Shown: positions 54,347 through 63,793, counted from the stretch's first letter. The stretch is DNA of 64,000 bases from Chrysosporum bergii ANA360D (GCF_029891735.1 NZ_JANQDH010000012.1:62001-126000); one strand, 5' to 3'. Numbers and translations are program-made. Notes: generated by a model from the letters alone, not told the origin.

Positions 54347-55300
54347 ATGGCAGATGCCTTGATAATTCACCTGCCTAATATTCCCAGCGCCATCGCCCTC
54401 TCCGGTGATAGAGAAGAAAATCTCAAATTATTATCCCGGCAAACAGGCGCTAGTTTGGTGTTGCGCGGGCAAGAACTACACATTGGCGGTACACCAGCAC
54501 AAATGAATCTGGCCGCTCAATTAGTGCGATCGCTGGAACCAATCTGGAGTAAAGGTAACACCATCTCCAGTGCCGACATCATAACAGCCCGTCAAGCCCT
54601 GGACACCCATCGACAAGATGAACTTCAGGAATTACAGCGAGACGTTTTAGCTAAAACTCGTCGCGGTGAAGAAATCCGCGCTAAAACCTTTCGACAAAAA
54701 CAATACATAAACAACATACGTAGGCATGACCTGACGTTCTGCATCGGCCCAGCCGGTACAGGTAAAACTTATCTCGCAGTTGTAGTGGCTGTGCAAGCAC
54801 TCCTGAACAACCAAGTAGAAAAACTGATCCTAACCCGTCCTGCTGTAGAAGCCGGGGAAAAATTAGGCTTTCTCCCCGGAGACCTACAACAGAAAATTAA
54901 CCCCTACCTGCGCCCCCTTTACGACGCGATTTATGAATTTATCGATCAAGAAAAAGTCCCCAGTTTAATGGAACGTGGCGTGATTGAAGTAGCCCCACTA
55001 GCCTATATGCGAGGACGCACCCTTAATCATGCCTTTGTGATTGTAGATGAAGCCCAAAACACCACACCCGCCCAGATGAAAATGGTATTAACTCGTTTAG
55101 GTTTCCGTTCTCGCATGGTGATTACAGGTGACACAACACAAACTGACCTACCCGTGAACCAAAAATCAGGACTAGCACTAGCCCTACAAATTCTCAATAA
55201 CGTTGAAGGTATCAGCTTTTGCGAATTTACCCAGCAAGATGTTGTCCGCAATCCCTTAGTTCAGCGCATAGTCGCCGCTTACGAAAAGTATGAAAATTGA
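54347..55300 (+). CDS. PhoH-family ATPase
   Basis: A 317-residue PhoH-type P-loop ATPase, probably an RNA-linked NTPase. An N-terminal KH-like part (about residues 1-90) precedes the Walker A GPAGTGKTYLAVVVAVQAL, the Walker B VIVDEAQNTTPAQMKMVLTR and the sensor motif VITGDTTQTDLP. Its place after rpsP and the KH protein suggests a role in ribosome or RNA metabolism. The gene is complete. Confidence 0.95.
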   Translation: MADALIIHLPNIPSAIALSGDREENLKLLSRQTGASLVLRGQELHIGGTPAQMNLAAQLVRSLEPIWSKGNTISSADIITARQALDTHRQDELQELQRDVLAKTRRGEEIRAKTFRQKQYINNIRRHDLTFCIGPAGTGKTYLAVVVAVQALLNNQVEKLILTRPAVEAGEKLGFLPGDLQQKINPYLRPLYDAIYEFIDQEKVPSLMERGVIEVAPLAYMRGRTLNHAFVIVDEAQNTTPAQMKMVLTRLGFRSRMVITGDTTQTDLPVNQKSGLALALQILNNVEGISFCEFTQQDVVRNPLVQRIVAAYEKYEN

Positions 55301-55370
55301 CACTTGCCAGCCTAAAGGCCATCGGCTTCTGTAATCTACGTCCTAACTTAATGTCTCCTAGGGGTGTGAA

Positions 55371-56162
55371 ATGAAGGCAATTTGGAGTTTTAGTTTACTT
55401 ATTTTCTACCTACTCGGATGGAGTAGTACAGCAATAGCAGGAGAATTATCTCAAAGGTTAGCAAATTTCCCCCACTGGGAACAACTCACCTCAGTGCAAC
55501 CCCCCCAAGGGGACTTAGTGTATCCTGATTGGATGGCAGGCTCATGGCAAGTTACCTCTACATTAGTAGATTTAGCAGCCCCCCTAGCCCCGGATATCGT
55601 CAGCCCCGGATTTGAATCTAACCGCCAACAACTCCATCAGCCCGTCAGCTTTTTAGTGCGTTTTATTCCACAAACTACCACTACCAGGTTAAGATTCTTA
55701 CCCACTATCACCAATAAAGCCACAAAATTAGTAGCAGATCGAGCATTTAACAGCTTAAACTTAGCCAAAGCTTATTTAGGTGACCAAACTGTATTATCAG
55801 TCAAAGTAGACCCACACACACCCAACCGCCAAATTACACAACTGCAGGGCGATCGCCAATTAGTTTCCATCATCACAGCAAGAACCACAGAAACCCCATC
55901 ACCAGAAGAATTTATCACCTCAGAACTATTTCAACAACTATTTAAAGCTGGTTCCTCTCCCTATTTCAACACAGTGGAATCCACCACTGCATACCATAAA
56001 CTTCTCTCCTCTCATCCCGCAATAGTAGCAGATCAAGTAACTGCCGTTTATCTTTCACCCCAAGATCCCGATTACTTCACCGCAGCCTCTCGCCCAGTCG
56101 CCCTTTATCGCTATCGCCTGGAATTTTCACGCCCTGTACTATCCACTACTCCCGAGGATTGA
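55371..56162 (+). CDS. DUF6816 family exported protein
   Basis: A 263-residue protein with a signal peptide (FSLLIFYLLGWSSTAIAG, cleavage likely near residue 23). The mature part begins LSQRLANFPHWEQL and includes the YPDWMAGSWQVTSTLVDLAA motif, as in a cyanobacterial and plastid family (DUF6816) of unknown function; lumenal or periplasmic location is expected. It follows phoH by 70 bp on the same strand and may be cotranscribed. Confidence 0.78.
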   Translation: MKAIWSFSLLIFYLLGWSSTAIAGELSQRLANFPHWEQLTSVQPPQGDLVYPDWMAGSWQVTSTLVDLAAPLAPDIVSPGFESNRQQLHQPVSFLVRFIPQTTTTRLRFLPTITNKATKLVADRAFNSLNLAKAYLGDQTVLSVKVDPHTPNRQITQLQGDRQLVSIITARTTETPSPEEFITSELFQQLFKAGSSPYFNTVESTTAYHKLLSSHPAIVADQVTAVYLSPQDPDYFTAASRPVALYRYRLEFSRPVLSTTPED

Positions 56163-56237
56163 TTTAGCAGCTTACCACTTGAACACCTTGTAACATAACA
56201 GTAGTATAGGTATTTATAGCCAATTTCGCCTCCTTGG

Positions 56238-58070
56238 ATGGTGTGCATCATGGCAAAATTTCAGGATATTGTCAAATACTTTGATGCTTACTGGAAATTG
56301 AGTATTTTCAGTATTGCCACATCCAGCATCTACGAAATCATTGACTTAGTTGTACCTTATGCCATTGGTCAAATTATAAATATACTATCCCATCAGCCCA
56401 TAGACGCACCACTACAAACCGCCATCACCAACATAGCACAACTAATCAATTACCCAGTTAATCAAACCCTATCATTGACCGTACTATTAACTTTAATTTT
56501 CCTAGTTACAGTAGTCAAAGCCCCCACACAACCTTGGCTAACAAATTGGTTCCACTGGGACATCCCCTTAAGAGCGCGTCGAGAGCAAACAGCAGCAACC
56601 ATCGCCAAAATTCTCACACTGCCACTAGAATTTTACGACCAACATAACCCCGGACGCATTGCCAGTAGAGTAACCAAAGGGCTGGTCAACCACACTTGGA
56701 CATATCCCGAAATAGCCGGACAGTTGATTCCTAAACTGTTTCGTGTCTTGGGCATCTTTGTATTTATTTTATTGATTTCCTGGCAAATTGCCCTTTTATA
56801 TCTCATTTCCTTTATATTTATCCTCATCTTTAGTGTCAAGAGCTTACAACGGATAATTTGGCACGAAAGTCGCCTGGATAAATACATGGAAAGTACCGAA
56901 AGCCACACATCAGAATTAATCACCAACATCAAAACAGTCAAAGCATTTGCCACAGAATATCAAGAACTCAAGCGCCAAAAGCAACGTTTAGAACGTGAAT
57001 TCACAGTAACCGACTATCGCATCCATAAAGGATATGTCAAACTGCTCACCTGGCAAAAAACCATAATTCAGATTTGCGTCTTTACCATCTTAGGTTTAAC
57101 CCTAGCAGCAACAGTAGGGGGAAGAATTACTCTTGGTCACTTCATCATGACATTAACACTCTCTAGCATGGCCTATGCCGAATTAGAACCCATTAGCTTA
57201 GTCGCCGAAATTTTCGCCCGGCGCTATTCTTCCATGCTACGGTTTCACGAATTTTTACAAGAACCCATTGCATCTGACACAGATGGTCTTTTAGACGAGA
57301 AACAGCAAACCCAATCACCTTATAAATTCACAGGCAAAATAGAATTATCACACATTAGTTTTGCCTACGATCACATAAGCCAGGTATTACAAGACATCAA
57401 CCTATTAATACAACCATATGAAACAGTCGCCTTAGTTGGGCGCTCCGGTTCAGGTAAATCCACCTTAGTTAAACTGCTGCTGCGGTATTTTGAACCACAA
57501 CAAGGTCAAATTTTTATTGATGGTCAAGATATTCGCACCTTAGATGTCGGTAAATATAGGCGCAGATTAGCCATTGTTCACCAAGAAGTAGACATTTTCA
57601 ACGGCACTGTATTACATAACCTCACCTATGGCAAACCCAATGCCACCCTAGAACAAGTCAAACAAGCCTGTACAATTGCCAGAGTAGATGAAGTGATCGA
57701 ACACCTACCCCAGGGTTATTACACCCTTGTCGGAGAACGAGGAGTCAGATTATCTGGAGGACAAAGACAGCGCTTAGGTATAGCCAGAGCCTTGTTAGTA
57801 AAACCAGATGTACTCATTTTTGACGAAGCCACCTCCAGCTTAGACTACGAATCAGAACGCTCCATTCAATTGGCCATGCGCTCCATTCAGGGAACCTGCA
57901 CCACAATCATCATCGCCCACCGTCTCAGTACCATCAGGGAAGCCGATAAAATAGTAGTCCTAGACCAAGGTAGAATTGCCGAACTAGGCAGTCATGACCA
58001 ACTATTGCGTCATCAAGGCATTTACCACCGCTTACATTCCCTACAAGAAACCGGAGAACTCCTCAATTAG
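56238..58070 (+). CDS. ABC exporter half-transporter (fused permease-ATPase)
   Basis: A 610-residue type IV ABC exporter. The membrane domain (about residues 15-335) has six hydrophobic segments, for example LLTLIFLVTVVKAP and LFRVLGIFVFILLISWQIAL. The nucleotide-binding domain has Walker A GRSGSGKST, signature LSGGQRQRLGIARALL, Walker B VLIFDEATSSLD and the His switch IAHRLST. It should work as a dimer; the substrate is unknown (lipids or peptides are common). The real start may be the second Met at 56250 (MAKFQDIVKYF). Confidence 0.92.
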   Translation: MVCIMAKFQDIVKYFDAYWKLSIFSIATSSIYEIIDLVVPYAIGQIINILSHQPIDAPLQTAITNIAQLINYPVNQTLSLTVLLTLIFLVTVVKAPTQPWLTNWFHWDIPLRARREQTAATIAKILTLPLEFYDQHNPGRIASRVTKGLVNHTWTYPEIAGQLIPKLFRVLGIFVFILLISWQIALLYLISFIFILIFSVKSLQRIIWHESRLDKYMESTESHTSELITNIKTVKAFATEYQELKRQKQRLEREFTVTDYRIHKGYVKLLTWQKTIIQICVFTILGLTLAATVGGRITLGHFIMTLTLSSMAYAELEPISLVAEIFARRYSSMLRFHEFLQEPIASDTDGLLDEKQQTQSPYKFTGKIELSHISFAYDHISQVLQDINLLIQPYETVALVGRSGSGKSTLVKLLLRYFEPQQGQIFIDGQDIRTLDVGKYRRRLAIVHQEVDIFNGTVLHNLTYGKPNATLEQVKQACTIARVDEVIEHLPQGYYTLVGERGVRLSGGQRQRLGIARALLVKPDVLIFDEATSSLDYESERSIQLAMRSIQGTCTTIIIAHRLSTIREADKIVVLDQGRIAELGSHDQLLRHQGIYHRLHSLQETGELLN

Positions 58071-58088
58071 TAATCTCTAGGCTGAATC

Positions 58089-58129
58089 AATATTTTTTAG
58101 CAAAGTTTTTTAGCAAAGTTTTTTAGCAA
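58089..58129. repeat. Tandem 13-bp repeat upstream of tRNA-Tyr
   Basis: Three successive units of TTTTTTAGCAAAG-type sequence. It lies between the ABC exporter gene and the tRNA pair, and each unit has a T run preceded by AAAG. Confidence 0.8.
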
Positions 58130-58182
58130 AACACTTGCGCTTTTGAAAATGTGGTGCTATATTAGGTAAATGTGAGACAAAT

Positions 58183-58265
58183 GGGTCGGTGTCCGAGTGG
58201 TTAATGGAGACGGACTGTAAATCCGTTGGCTAGCGCCTACGCTGGTTCAAATCCAGCCCGGCCCA
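58183..58265 (+). tRNA. tRNA-Tyr (GTA)
   Basis: An 83-nt class II tRNA. Acceptor GGGTCGG pairs with CCGGCCC (one G-T pair), the D arm has GAGTGG, the anticodon loop CTGTAAA carries GTA, a long variable arm (about GGCTAGCGCCTACG) is typical of tRNA-Tyr, and the T arm is GCTGG-TTCAAAT-CCAGC. The discriminator base is A, and the full CCA is not encoded. Confidence 0.96.
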
Positions 58266-58272
58266 CCTTCTC

Positions 58273-58344
58273 GCCCGTGTGGCTCAGTGGTAGAGCACAC
58301 CCTTGGTAAGGGTGAGGTCACGAGTTCAATCCTCGTCACGGGCT
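58273..58344 (+). tRNA. tRNA-Thr (GGT)
   Basis: A 72-nt tRNA, acceptor GCCCGTG/CACGGGC, anticodon loop TTGGTAA with GGT, T arm CGAGTTCAATCCTCG-like. It lies 7 bp after tRNA-Tyr. Its 3' 49 bases plus one following base are repeated exactly at 61465-61514, so this gene is the probable integration site of the downstream islet. Confidence 0.97.
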
Positions 58345-58345
58345 T
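58296..58345 (+). repeat. 50-bp direct repeat: attL-like site in tRNA-Thr
   Basis: The 3' part of tRNA-Thr (from the anticodon stem to one base past the gene). It is identical to 61465-61514 over 50 bases. Integrating elements usually recreate the tRNA 3' end in this way. Confidence 0.92.
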
Positions 58346-58845
58346 TTTATTTAAAACCTTGTTGTATCTGGTCTTTAAGGTTCAGTTATGGGAAAGCCAT
58401 CAACTCTCTTAAATTACTTTCTACCAATTTTCTACCAAAAGTAAATACTACCCAGTGAAATTTTTTGTATTCAGTACCTTTGTATTAGATAGAAAATATA
58501 ATTTACCGGTTTTCTATAAATAGTACATTTTTACTGTATAACGTATCTACATAGTTTATAGAATACTTACAGGTGTTTAATGTCTACTCCGGATGAAGTA
58601 AAAACTTATAAACTATATAGCTACTATAAGGTCACACCGCTACAGGTGGCTAACACTAGATATTAAATAAACTACATATAATCTGACTACATAACAAAAT
58701 GAATAATTCCTATGATAGTAAACTAATTTAACAAAAAATTAAGATAGCTAAAATTATTAGTTATTTTTTTTACAAATTACCCCTTGCTAAATAAAGTCAA
58801 GTAATATGTGTATACAAACCTATTAGTTGAGTGTGAAGTACAGTC
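58345..58845. other. AT-rich left end of the tRNA-Thr islet
   Basis: 501 bp with no supported gene. Two TTTCTACCA words lie close together near 58418-58436, like arm-type repeats of tyrosine recombinases. A 28-codon frame at 58580-58666 (starting MSTPDEVKTYKLYSYY) has no recognised relative. No integrase gene is present. Confidence 0.6.
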
Positions 58846-61407
58846 ATGAAAGGGCAAACTAATACAACTCTTGTCCAATTAGCTAAACAAGGCAACCCAA
58901 AAGCTATTGAGACTTTATTAAACAGACAGCTAGAGTCTAAAGGTATAACAGCTAAAGTTGATTTAAAAGGTAATTGTTTACAAATTCTTTTAGAATCAGT
59001 TAAATTACCAGCAAAAGATAATATAGTTGAATTTTTCCGTAATTCTTTTACGAAATTAGGTTCTAGGGTAATAAAAACTGTTAAAATTTACGGCAAGCAA
59101 CCAGGAGAACTATTTTTTGATTGGCATGATTCTTTTGATTTAATCCCAGAGTTAACAACAGAAAACGTTATAGAATCCGCTAAAAAAGGTAACACTGAAT
59201 CAATAGCTAATCTGATAAATACTTGCCTACAAGCTGAATGTATTAAAGCTAAAGCTCAAGTAATCTTGAAAGATGGATGTTTACGAGTAATGCTGGAAGC
59301 ACAAGAAACCCCACATCAAGAATTAGTCATTACTACACTAATTAATGAATTATATAAATTAAATATTGAATCTGTCAACAAATTAATATTATACGGTAAA
59401 CAAATTAATGAGGATTTTCCAGAATGGCATCAAGAAATCAACTATAATTTAGGAAATAATCCAGAAGCAACAGTAGAATCTTTAGCTTTGGTTTCAGTTA
59501 ATAGAACTGTATCAGAAGATATTGTCAATGTAAGCTCAATCCAACTTAATAATATAGATTCTATTAAGTTGTCAAACTATTTATATTATGATTTTTTGCA
59601 AAATAAACTATATGAACCTCTATCAATTAGGTTGAACGCTGAAGAAGAAAAGGATAAAGTTCATGATATAGTTATTGCCTTTAATATCTCTAACATAGAA
59701 GAAGATATTAAGCTATCAATTAGGCAAGTAGAAAGGCAAATAATCAAGACATTAGAAGATAACTTTAATCTCACTTTAGATGCAAATGAAGTACCAACAA
59801 TATTTTATGATATATCCAATTATAAATTCTCTAATATAAGAAATGCAATTACAGGAATGGAAGAGGCTATACGTGAAGTTTTAAATTTTGACTTTCCTGA
59901 AGAAACAGATGAATTAAAAGCTTTCTTTAAGGCGGGAACAAAAGGCTTAATGGATGGTTTTTTAGTTAACACTAATGATTTTTTAGTTAACACTAATACA
60001 GAAACAACTGTAGGCATTATACTTGGTAGTATTCTTATGCCAGGTATAGGAACTGTCATTGGTGGTGCAGTAGGAAATTGGTTTGCAAGTAATAATCAGC
60101 AAAAAGAATACCAAAAGAAAATGGAGGAAATTCTTAATAAATATGATGCAGCCAAGAATAAAATAAATGAGTGTTTTCAAGTATTGCTACATAATTGTTA
60201 TGAAGAAATTTCTAGTTTAATTTATAAACGTTATCATCTCAAGCTGATTACTTGTGAGGATTTTTCAGAGTCAGAACAGCTGGTTGAGCAAGGAAGGATT
60301 CATTTTGAGAATAAAAAGTTTATAGATGCTATTAGTTTTTACGATAGAGCAATTGAATTTAATTCATATAATTATATAGCTTGGCTTCATAAAGGCTGGA
60401 CTTTAGTTGAGTTAAAACAATATGAAGAATCACTTCAAGCGTATGATGAAGGGTTAAAAATTGGTAAAATAGAAACTTTTTTCTTAGAATCTAAACTAGC
60501 AGTTTTACGAATTTTGGAACGATATGAGACTGTTATTTTACTATGCGACAATGCTCTTAATCAAGGTTATAATACTTTTATGATTTTATATGAAAAAGCT
60601 TTATCGTTGCATGAAATAAAGAGATATCAAGAAGCCATTGAAACCTATGATATAGTTATATCAATTTATTCTAATGATCCTGATATATACGATATATTTA
60701 TCGGTAAAGCTGCTAGTCTTGTTTGGTTAGGAGATTTAAAACTTGCTTTAGAAAATTTAAAAAAAGCTGTAACATTAAACCCAGAAAATTCTCAAGAAAT
60801 AATAACCTGTAGTCCTAGTTTTGATAGTTTGAGAAATGATGAAAGATTTATAGCATTGATGGAATCATCTGTAGGTATAGATTATAGTAATTTCAAAAAA
60901 TTATTATCAGAAGGAAAATGGAAACAAGCGGATGTTGAAACAGCAAGACTTTTGTGTTTAGCAGTTAGAGAGAATGAAAAAAGACTTAATATTATTGACG
61001 AAATTGATACAGATGATACTTGGTTAAGTTCTGAGCATATTCCTAATATACCATCCAAAGATTTAAATACAATTAATAATTTATGGCTAACTTATAGTAA
61101 CGGTAAATTTGGTTTTTCAGTACAAAAAGAAATTTACAAAAGTTATGGGGGAACTCAAGAATTTAACGGCGAAATAAGAGATAAGTTTGGACTAGCTGTT
61201 GGTTGGAGAATCGCAGATAAAGATGGCAACTACTTCTGGCGTAGTTCAGAAGATTGTCATTACCATCTTGAAAGTTCTTTCAAAGGACATCTTCCTAGTT
61301 GTTTATGGGCTGGTGTTAATGATGGTTGGTTTGGAGAAAATAGAAGGGATAGATTGATTACCCTATTTGATCATTTAGAGGCTAGTAATATAACAGATGG
61401 GAGATAA
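58846..61407 (+). CDS. Multidomain TPR-GUN4 protein in a tRNA-linked islet
   Basis: An 853-residue protein that I recognise only by domains. Residues 1-102 and 107-205 are two copies of a cyanobacterial N-terminal domain (TLVQLAKQGNPKAIETLLNR, GITAKVDLKGNCLQILLES, VKIYGKQPGELFFDWH). Residues about 225-380 are of unknown fold, with a small in-frame duplication FLVNTND/FLVNTNT. Residues 387-416 form a glycine-rich hydrophobic hairpin (GIILGSILMPGIGTVIGGAV) that could insert in a membrane. Three to five TPR units follow (about 480-680), then a C-terminal GUN4 domain (about 700-845, NLWLTYSNGKFGFSVQ and FKGHLPSCLWAG). It is AT-rich compared with the neighbours. GUN4 here may be a tetrapyrrole sensor; the effector function, possibly membrane-directed, is inference. 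Confidence 0.82.
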   Translation: MKGQTNTTLVQLAKQGNPKAIETLLNRQLESKGITAKVDLKGNCLQILLESVKLPAKDNIVEFFRNSFTKLGSRVIKTVKIYGKQPGELFFDWHDSFDLIPELTTENVIESAKKGNTESIANLINTCLQAECIKAKAQVILKDGCLRVMLEAQETPHQELVITTLINELYKLNIESVNKLILYGKQINEDFPEWHQEINYNLGNNPEATVESLALVSVNRTVSEDIVNVSSIQLNNIDSIKLSNYLYYDFLQNKLYEPLSIRLNAEEEKDKVHDIVIAFNISNIEEDIKLSIRQVERQIIKTLEDNFNLTLDANEVPTIFYDISNYKFSNIRNAITGMEEAIREVLNFDFPEETDELKAFFKAGTKGLMDGFLVNTNDFLVNTNTETTVGIILGSILMPGIGTVIGGAVGNWFASNNQQKEYQKKMEEILNKYDAAKNKINECFQVLLHNCYEEISSLIYKRYHLKLITCEDFSESEQLVEQGRIHFENKKFIDAISFYDRAIEFNSYNYIAWLHKGWTLVELKQYEESLQAYDEGLKIGKIETFFLESKLAVLRILERYETVILLCDNALNQGYNTFMILYEKALSLHEIKRYQEAIETYDIVISIYSNDPDIYDIFIGKAASLVWLGDLKLALENLKKAVTLNPENSQEIITCSPSFDSLRNDERFIALMESSVGIDYSNFKKLLSEGKWKQADVETARLLCLAVRENEKRLNIIDEIDTDDTWLSSEHIPNIPSKDLNTINNLWLTYSNGKFGFSVQKEIYKSYGGTQEFNGEIRDKFGLAVGWRIADKDGNYFWRSSEDCHYHLESSFKGHLPSCLWAGVNDGWFGENRRDRLITLFDHLEASNITDGR

Positions 61408-61464
61408 TATAAAATTTGTTTCATTTACTCATTTATGGCTTAATATCCTGTACAACCATGTTTT

Positions 61465-61514
61465 CACACCCTTGGTAAGGGTGAGGTCACGAGTTCAATC
61501 CTCGTCACGGGCTT
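61465..61514 (+). repeat. 50-bp direct repeat: attR-like tRNA-Thr fragment
   Basis: Exact copy of 58296-58345, the 3' part of tRNA-Thr without its 5' half. It lies 57 bp after the stop of the GUN4 gene and defines the right end of a 3,169-bp unit. Confidence 0.93.
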
Positions 61515-61608
61515 ATTGAGATAAAATACTGACATTTAAACTAACAGTAACAGCTATTTTACGGTTAAATACCGCGATTTAGCCCGGAAACTGTCAAAGT
61601 GTGCTAAA

Positions 61609-61681
61609 CGAGCGCGGCAGGACTCGAACCTGCGACCAACGGATTAGAAATCCGTGGCTCTATCCACTGAGCTACGCGCCC
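61609..61681 (-). tRNA. tRNA-Arg (TCT)
   Basis: A 73-nt tRNA on the minus strand. Acceptor GGGCGCG pairs with CGCGCTC (one G-T pair), D arm GCTCAGTGGATAGAGC, anticodon loop TTTCTAA with TCT, T arm GCAGG-TTCGAGT-CCTGC, discriminator G. Confidence 0.95.
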
Positions 61682-62026
61682 AACCTAATCTACCAACATG
61701 ACACATTATATCCTGATATTGTACAAATAGGCAACTAAAAATTTCAGATTAGCCATGGTCAAACAATAAGATCCATATCGCTAGTTATTTCATTTACGTA
61801 AACACAAAGTAAATAAGCCCTTGATTAGGTATATTGTGTTGTCAGGAGGTATTGGCGTGTTAATTAGCTTCCCTATGGGTAGCTGACTTTCAGGTTAGCT
61901 TCAGTGCGATCGCGAAGCTCAACCCCAACGGCACGCTAACTAATCGCAGTTTTAGCGATATTACCAAAACCAGACCACAGATCGCATAATCAACAAAGCC
62001 CCTGTGAGGAGTTATTTGCTAGTGCC
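61682..62026. other. Gap upstream of the 62.0-kb gene
   Basis: 345 bp with no gene seen. It contains the 8-base HIP1-like GCGATCGC near 61907 and short palindromic words; the tRNA-Arg promoter and the promoter of the gene at 62027 should lie here, back to back. Confidence 0.5.
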
Positions 62027-62686
62027 ATGTTTATTCTCAAACGGCAGGATGTTGAAATATCCAGTATTCAGCACCCAAAACGGGATCAGCAAGTGCCGAT
62101 TCTCAATTATCAGGGACAAACCTTTCGCTTGATTAGCGTTTTTAAAGCCAGTCAAGAAGAAGAAGCTAAAGCCTTGTGGAGAGAATTAACTGATAACCGA
62201 GGGAAAGCCTGCGTCTTGCTGGAAGAACCGGATCGCTTTAGTGTATGGGGGAAAGTCCGATTAGATCACATAGATGGTGACACTGCTAACTATAGCAACA
62301 CAGAAATTTACATTCAAGGCAGTCTTTTACTGCTTCAAGCAGTGTATCTGGATATTGAAGATTTATTAGGCAATCGACAAGCCACACTCTTTGAGAAAGA
62401 TATTGCTGGAATATTGCAAACGCAAAAATTTCCCGGAATATCTGACCAGGAAGCAGTGAAAAACTTGATAACAACCAACCCCCTAGATTTAGCTAAATTT
62501 CCTCCCTGGCAAGAAAACCATCTCGTCAGTTTATTACAAGAACTACATAAACTTGGCAAAACTTATTTTGGTAATGCTAACTTTGCCCATCAAGTCACTG
62601 ATACATTACAAGATATGCCAGAAGTCGAGCGATCGCTGTTCATCAGTTGGCTAAATCAATCATCACTGAGTAAACTGTGGCAATAG
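62027..62686 (+). CDS. Conserved cyanobacterial protein of unknown function
   Basis: A 219-residue soluble protein beginning MFILKRQDVEISSIQHPKRD and containing FKASQEEEAKALWRELTDN and VLLEEPDRFSVWGKV. I recall it as a family found widely in Nostocales and annotated after a Nostoc punctiforme locus, without a known role; I cannot verify that here. No signal peptide, membrane segment or catalytic motif is seen. Confidence 0.72.
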   Translation: MFILKRQDVEISSIQHPKRDQQVPILNYQGQTFRLISVFKASQEEEAKALWRELTDNRGKACVLLEEPDRFSVWGKVRLDHIDGDTANYSNTEIYIQGSLLLLQAVYLDIEDLLGNRQATLFEKDIAGILQTQKFPGISDQEAVKNLITTNPLDLAKFPPWQENHLVSLLQELHKLGKTYFGNANFAHQVTDTLQDMPEVERSLFISWLNQSSLSKLWQ

Positions 62687-62780
62687 CATGATCAATGTGG
62701 GAAAAGTGCAGCCACTATCACTGATGCTCGTGGTTAACTGGTGTAAACTGTTAAGCGGCTAATAGAAAATTAAAATAAGT

Positions 62781-62804
62781 AGTGCGGGCATCTTGCCCGC
62801 TATA
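62781..62804. repeat. Dispersed palindrome TAGTGCGGGCATCTTGCCCGCTA
   Basis: The inner CGGGCATCTTGCCCG is self-complementary. Similar copies lie near 45835 and 9724. This is a known type of dispersed repeat in Nostocales. Confidence 0.8.
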
Positions 62805-62901
62805 ATTATACAAATTAGATTCCTAACAGATGACCACTGGATCAATAAACCGTTTCCCACACACTAAAATATTCGAGAGTGCATTTACATAGTCAATTGT
62901 T

Positions 62902-63786
62902 ATGAATAGTTCATACAACAAATCATACCCATCCCGATCCATCCTTTCCAATCGCAACATCATCTTGATATGTATTGCCTGGGGAGTCCTGACACTGCTA
63001 TACTTCTTATTGTTTAGCGCCAAAATCCCTGGGCAAGACGGTATAGAAAAACGTGCTGATTGGTATTTGATTGGTACAAACATTTTTGAAGGGTTGGCAT
63101 ACCTGGGCGCTGGTGTTTTATGCTTAAGGAATTGGCGTAGCCCGCAAATTGTCAGTAGTCGAAAAGTTTGGCTGGCAATTGCCATGGCTATGTTTTGCTA
63201 TTTCCTGGGAGTGATATTTTTTGGTTACACAGAAATAGTCTTAGGCGAAGAACCAGATGTATCTTATGGCGATATCTTTTTTGTCCCCAGTTATATTTTC
63301 GTTAGCATAGGCATGATATTAGCAGTAAGTTCCAGACGACTCAACTTAGAAAAATGGCAACTGCTGATTTTATCAGCAATTGCCATGCTTGGTAGTCTGT
63401 TGGCATGGTGGTTGACACAAGAGACGGGAGCATTGCAGCAGCTAGCGGCTCAACAAACAAGCCCATTAGAGCAGCTAGCTGCTATATTGAGTTTATTTTA
63501 CGTGGTTAGTGATGTAGTTTTGCTAATTATTGCTACAACTTTGCTACTAGCCTTTTGGGGGGGGAAAGCCTCCCACTCCTGGAGAATGATTGCAGCAGCC
63601 ACAATTTCGCTCTACATTGCAGATATGTGGTTTAAATATGCTCAAGAAAGGCCAAACTATCAAAGTGGGGACATACTAGAAGTGTTTTGGGTATTTAGTG
63701 GAATTTTATTTGGTATGGGCGCTGTCCTCGAACATGAAGCATCATTGAGTCGAATTCGACGAGAGCGCGGACGCAAACGAGCTTAG
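62902..63786 (+). CDS. Polytopic membrane protein of unknown function
   Basis: A 294-residue protein with about eight hydrophobic segments (approximately residues 14-38, 54-76, 90-115, 122-145, 152-172, 193-224, 228-247, 256-276), for example ILICIAWGVLTLLYFLLF and LAAILSLFYVVSDVVLLIIA. It resembles the membrane-sensor N-termini of cyanobacterial signalling proteins, but no output domain is attached. The C-terminus is basic (RIRRERGRKRA). The next gene starts just 8 bp downstream, so the pair is probably cotranscribed; a membrane sensor plus DNA-binding partner is a guess. Confidence 0.78.
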   Translation: MNSSYNKSYPSRSILSNRNIILICIAWGVLTLLYFLLFSAKIPGQDGIEKRADWYLIGTNIFEGLAYLGAGVLCLRNWRSPQIVSSRKVWLAIAMAMFCYFLGVIFFGYTEIVLGEEPDVSYGDIFFVPSYIFVSIGMILAVSSRRLNLEKWQLLILSAIAMLGSLLAWWLTQETGALQQLAAQQTSPLEQLAAILSLFYVVSDVVLLIIATTLLLAFWGGKASHSWRMIAAATISLYIADMWFKYAQERPNYQSGDILEVFWVFSGILFGMGAVLEHEASLSRIRRERGRKRA

Positions 63787-63793
63787 GAAATTG

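Noticed and set aside
58580..58666. 28-codon frame starting MSTPDEVKTY in the islet
   Set aside because: Too short and without a ribosome site or known relative; could be a small protein but cannot be supported.
58846..61407. Second Mg-chelatase cofactor Gun4
   Set aside because: The GUN4 domain is fused to several other domains and lies on an acquired islet; the stand-alone gene at 19612 is the genuine cofactor candidate.
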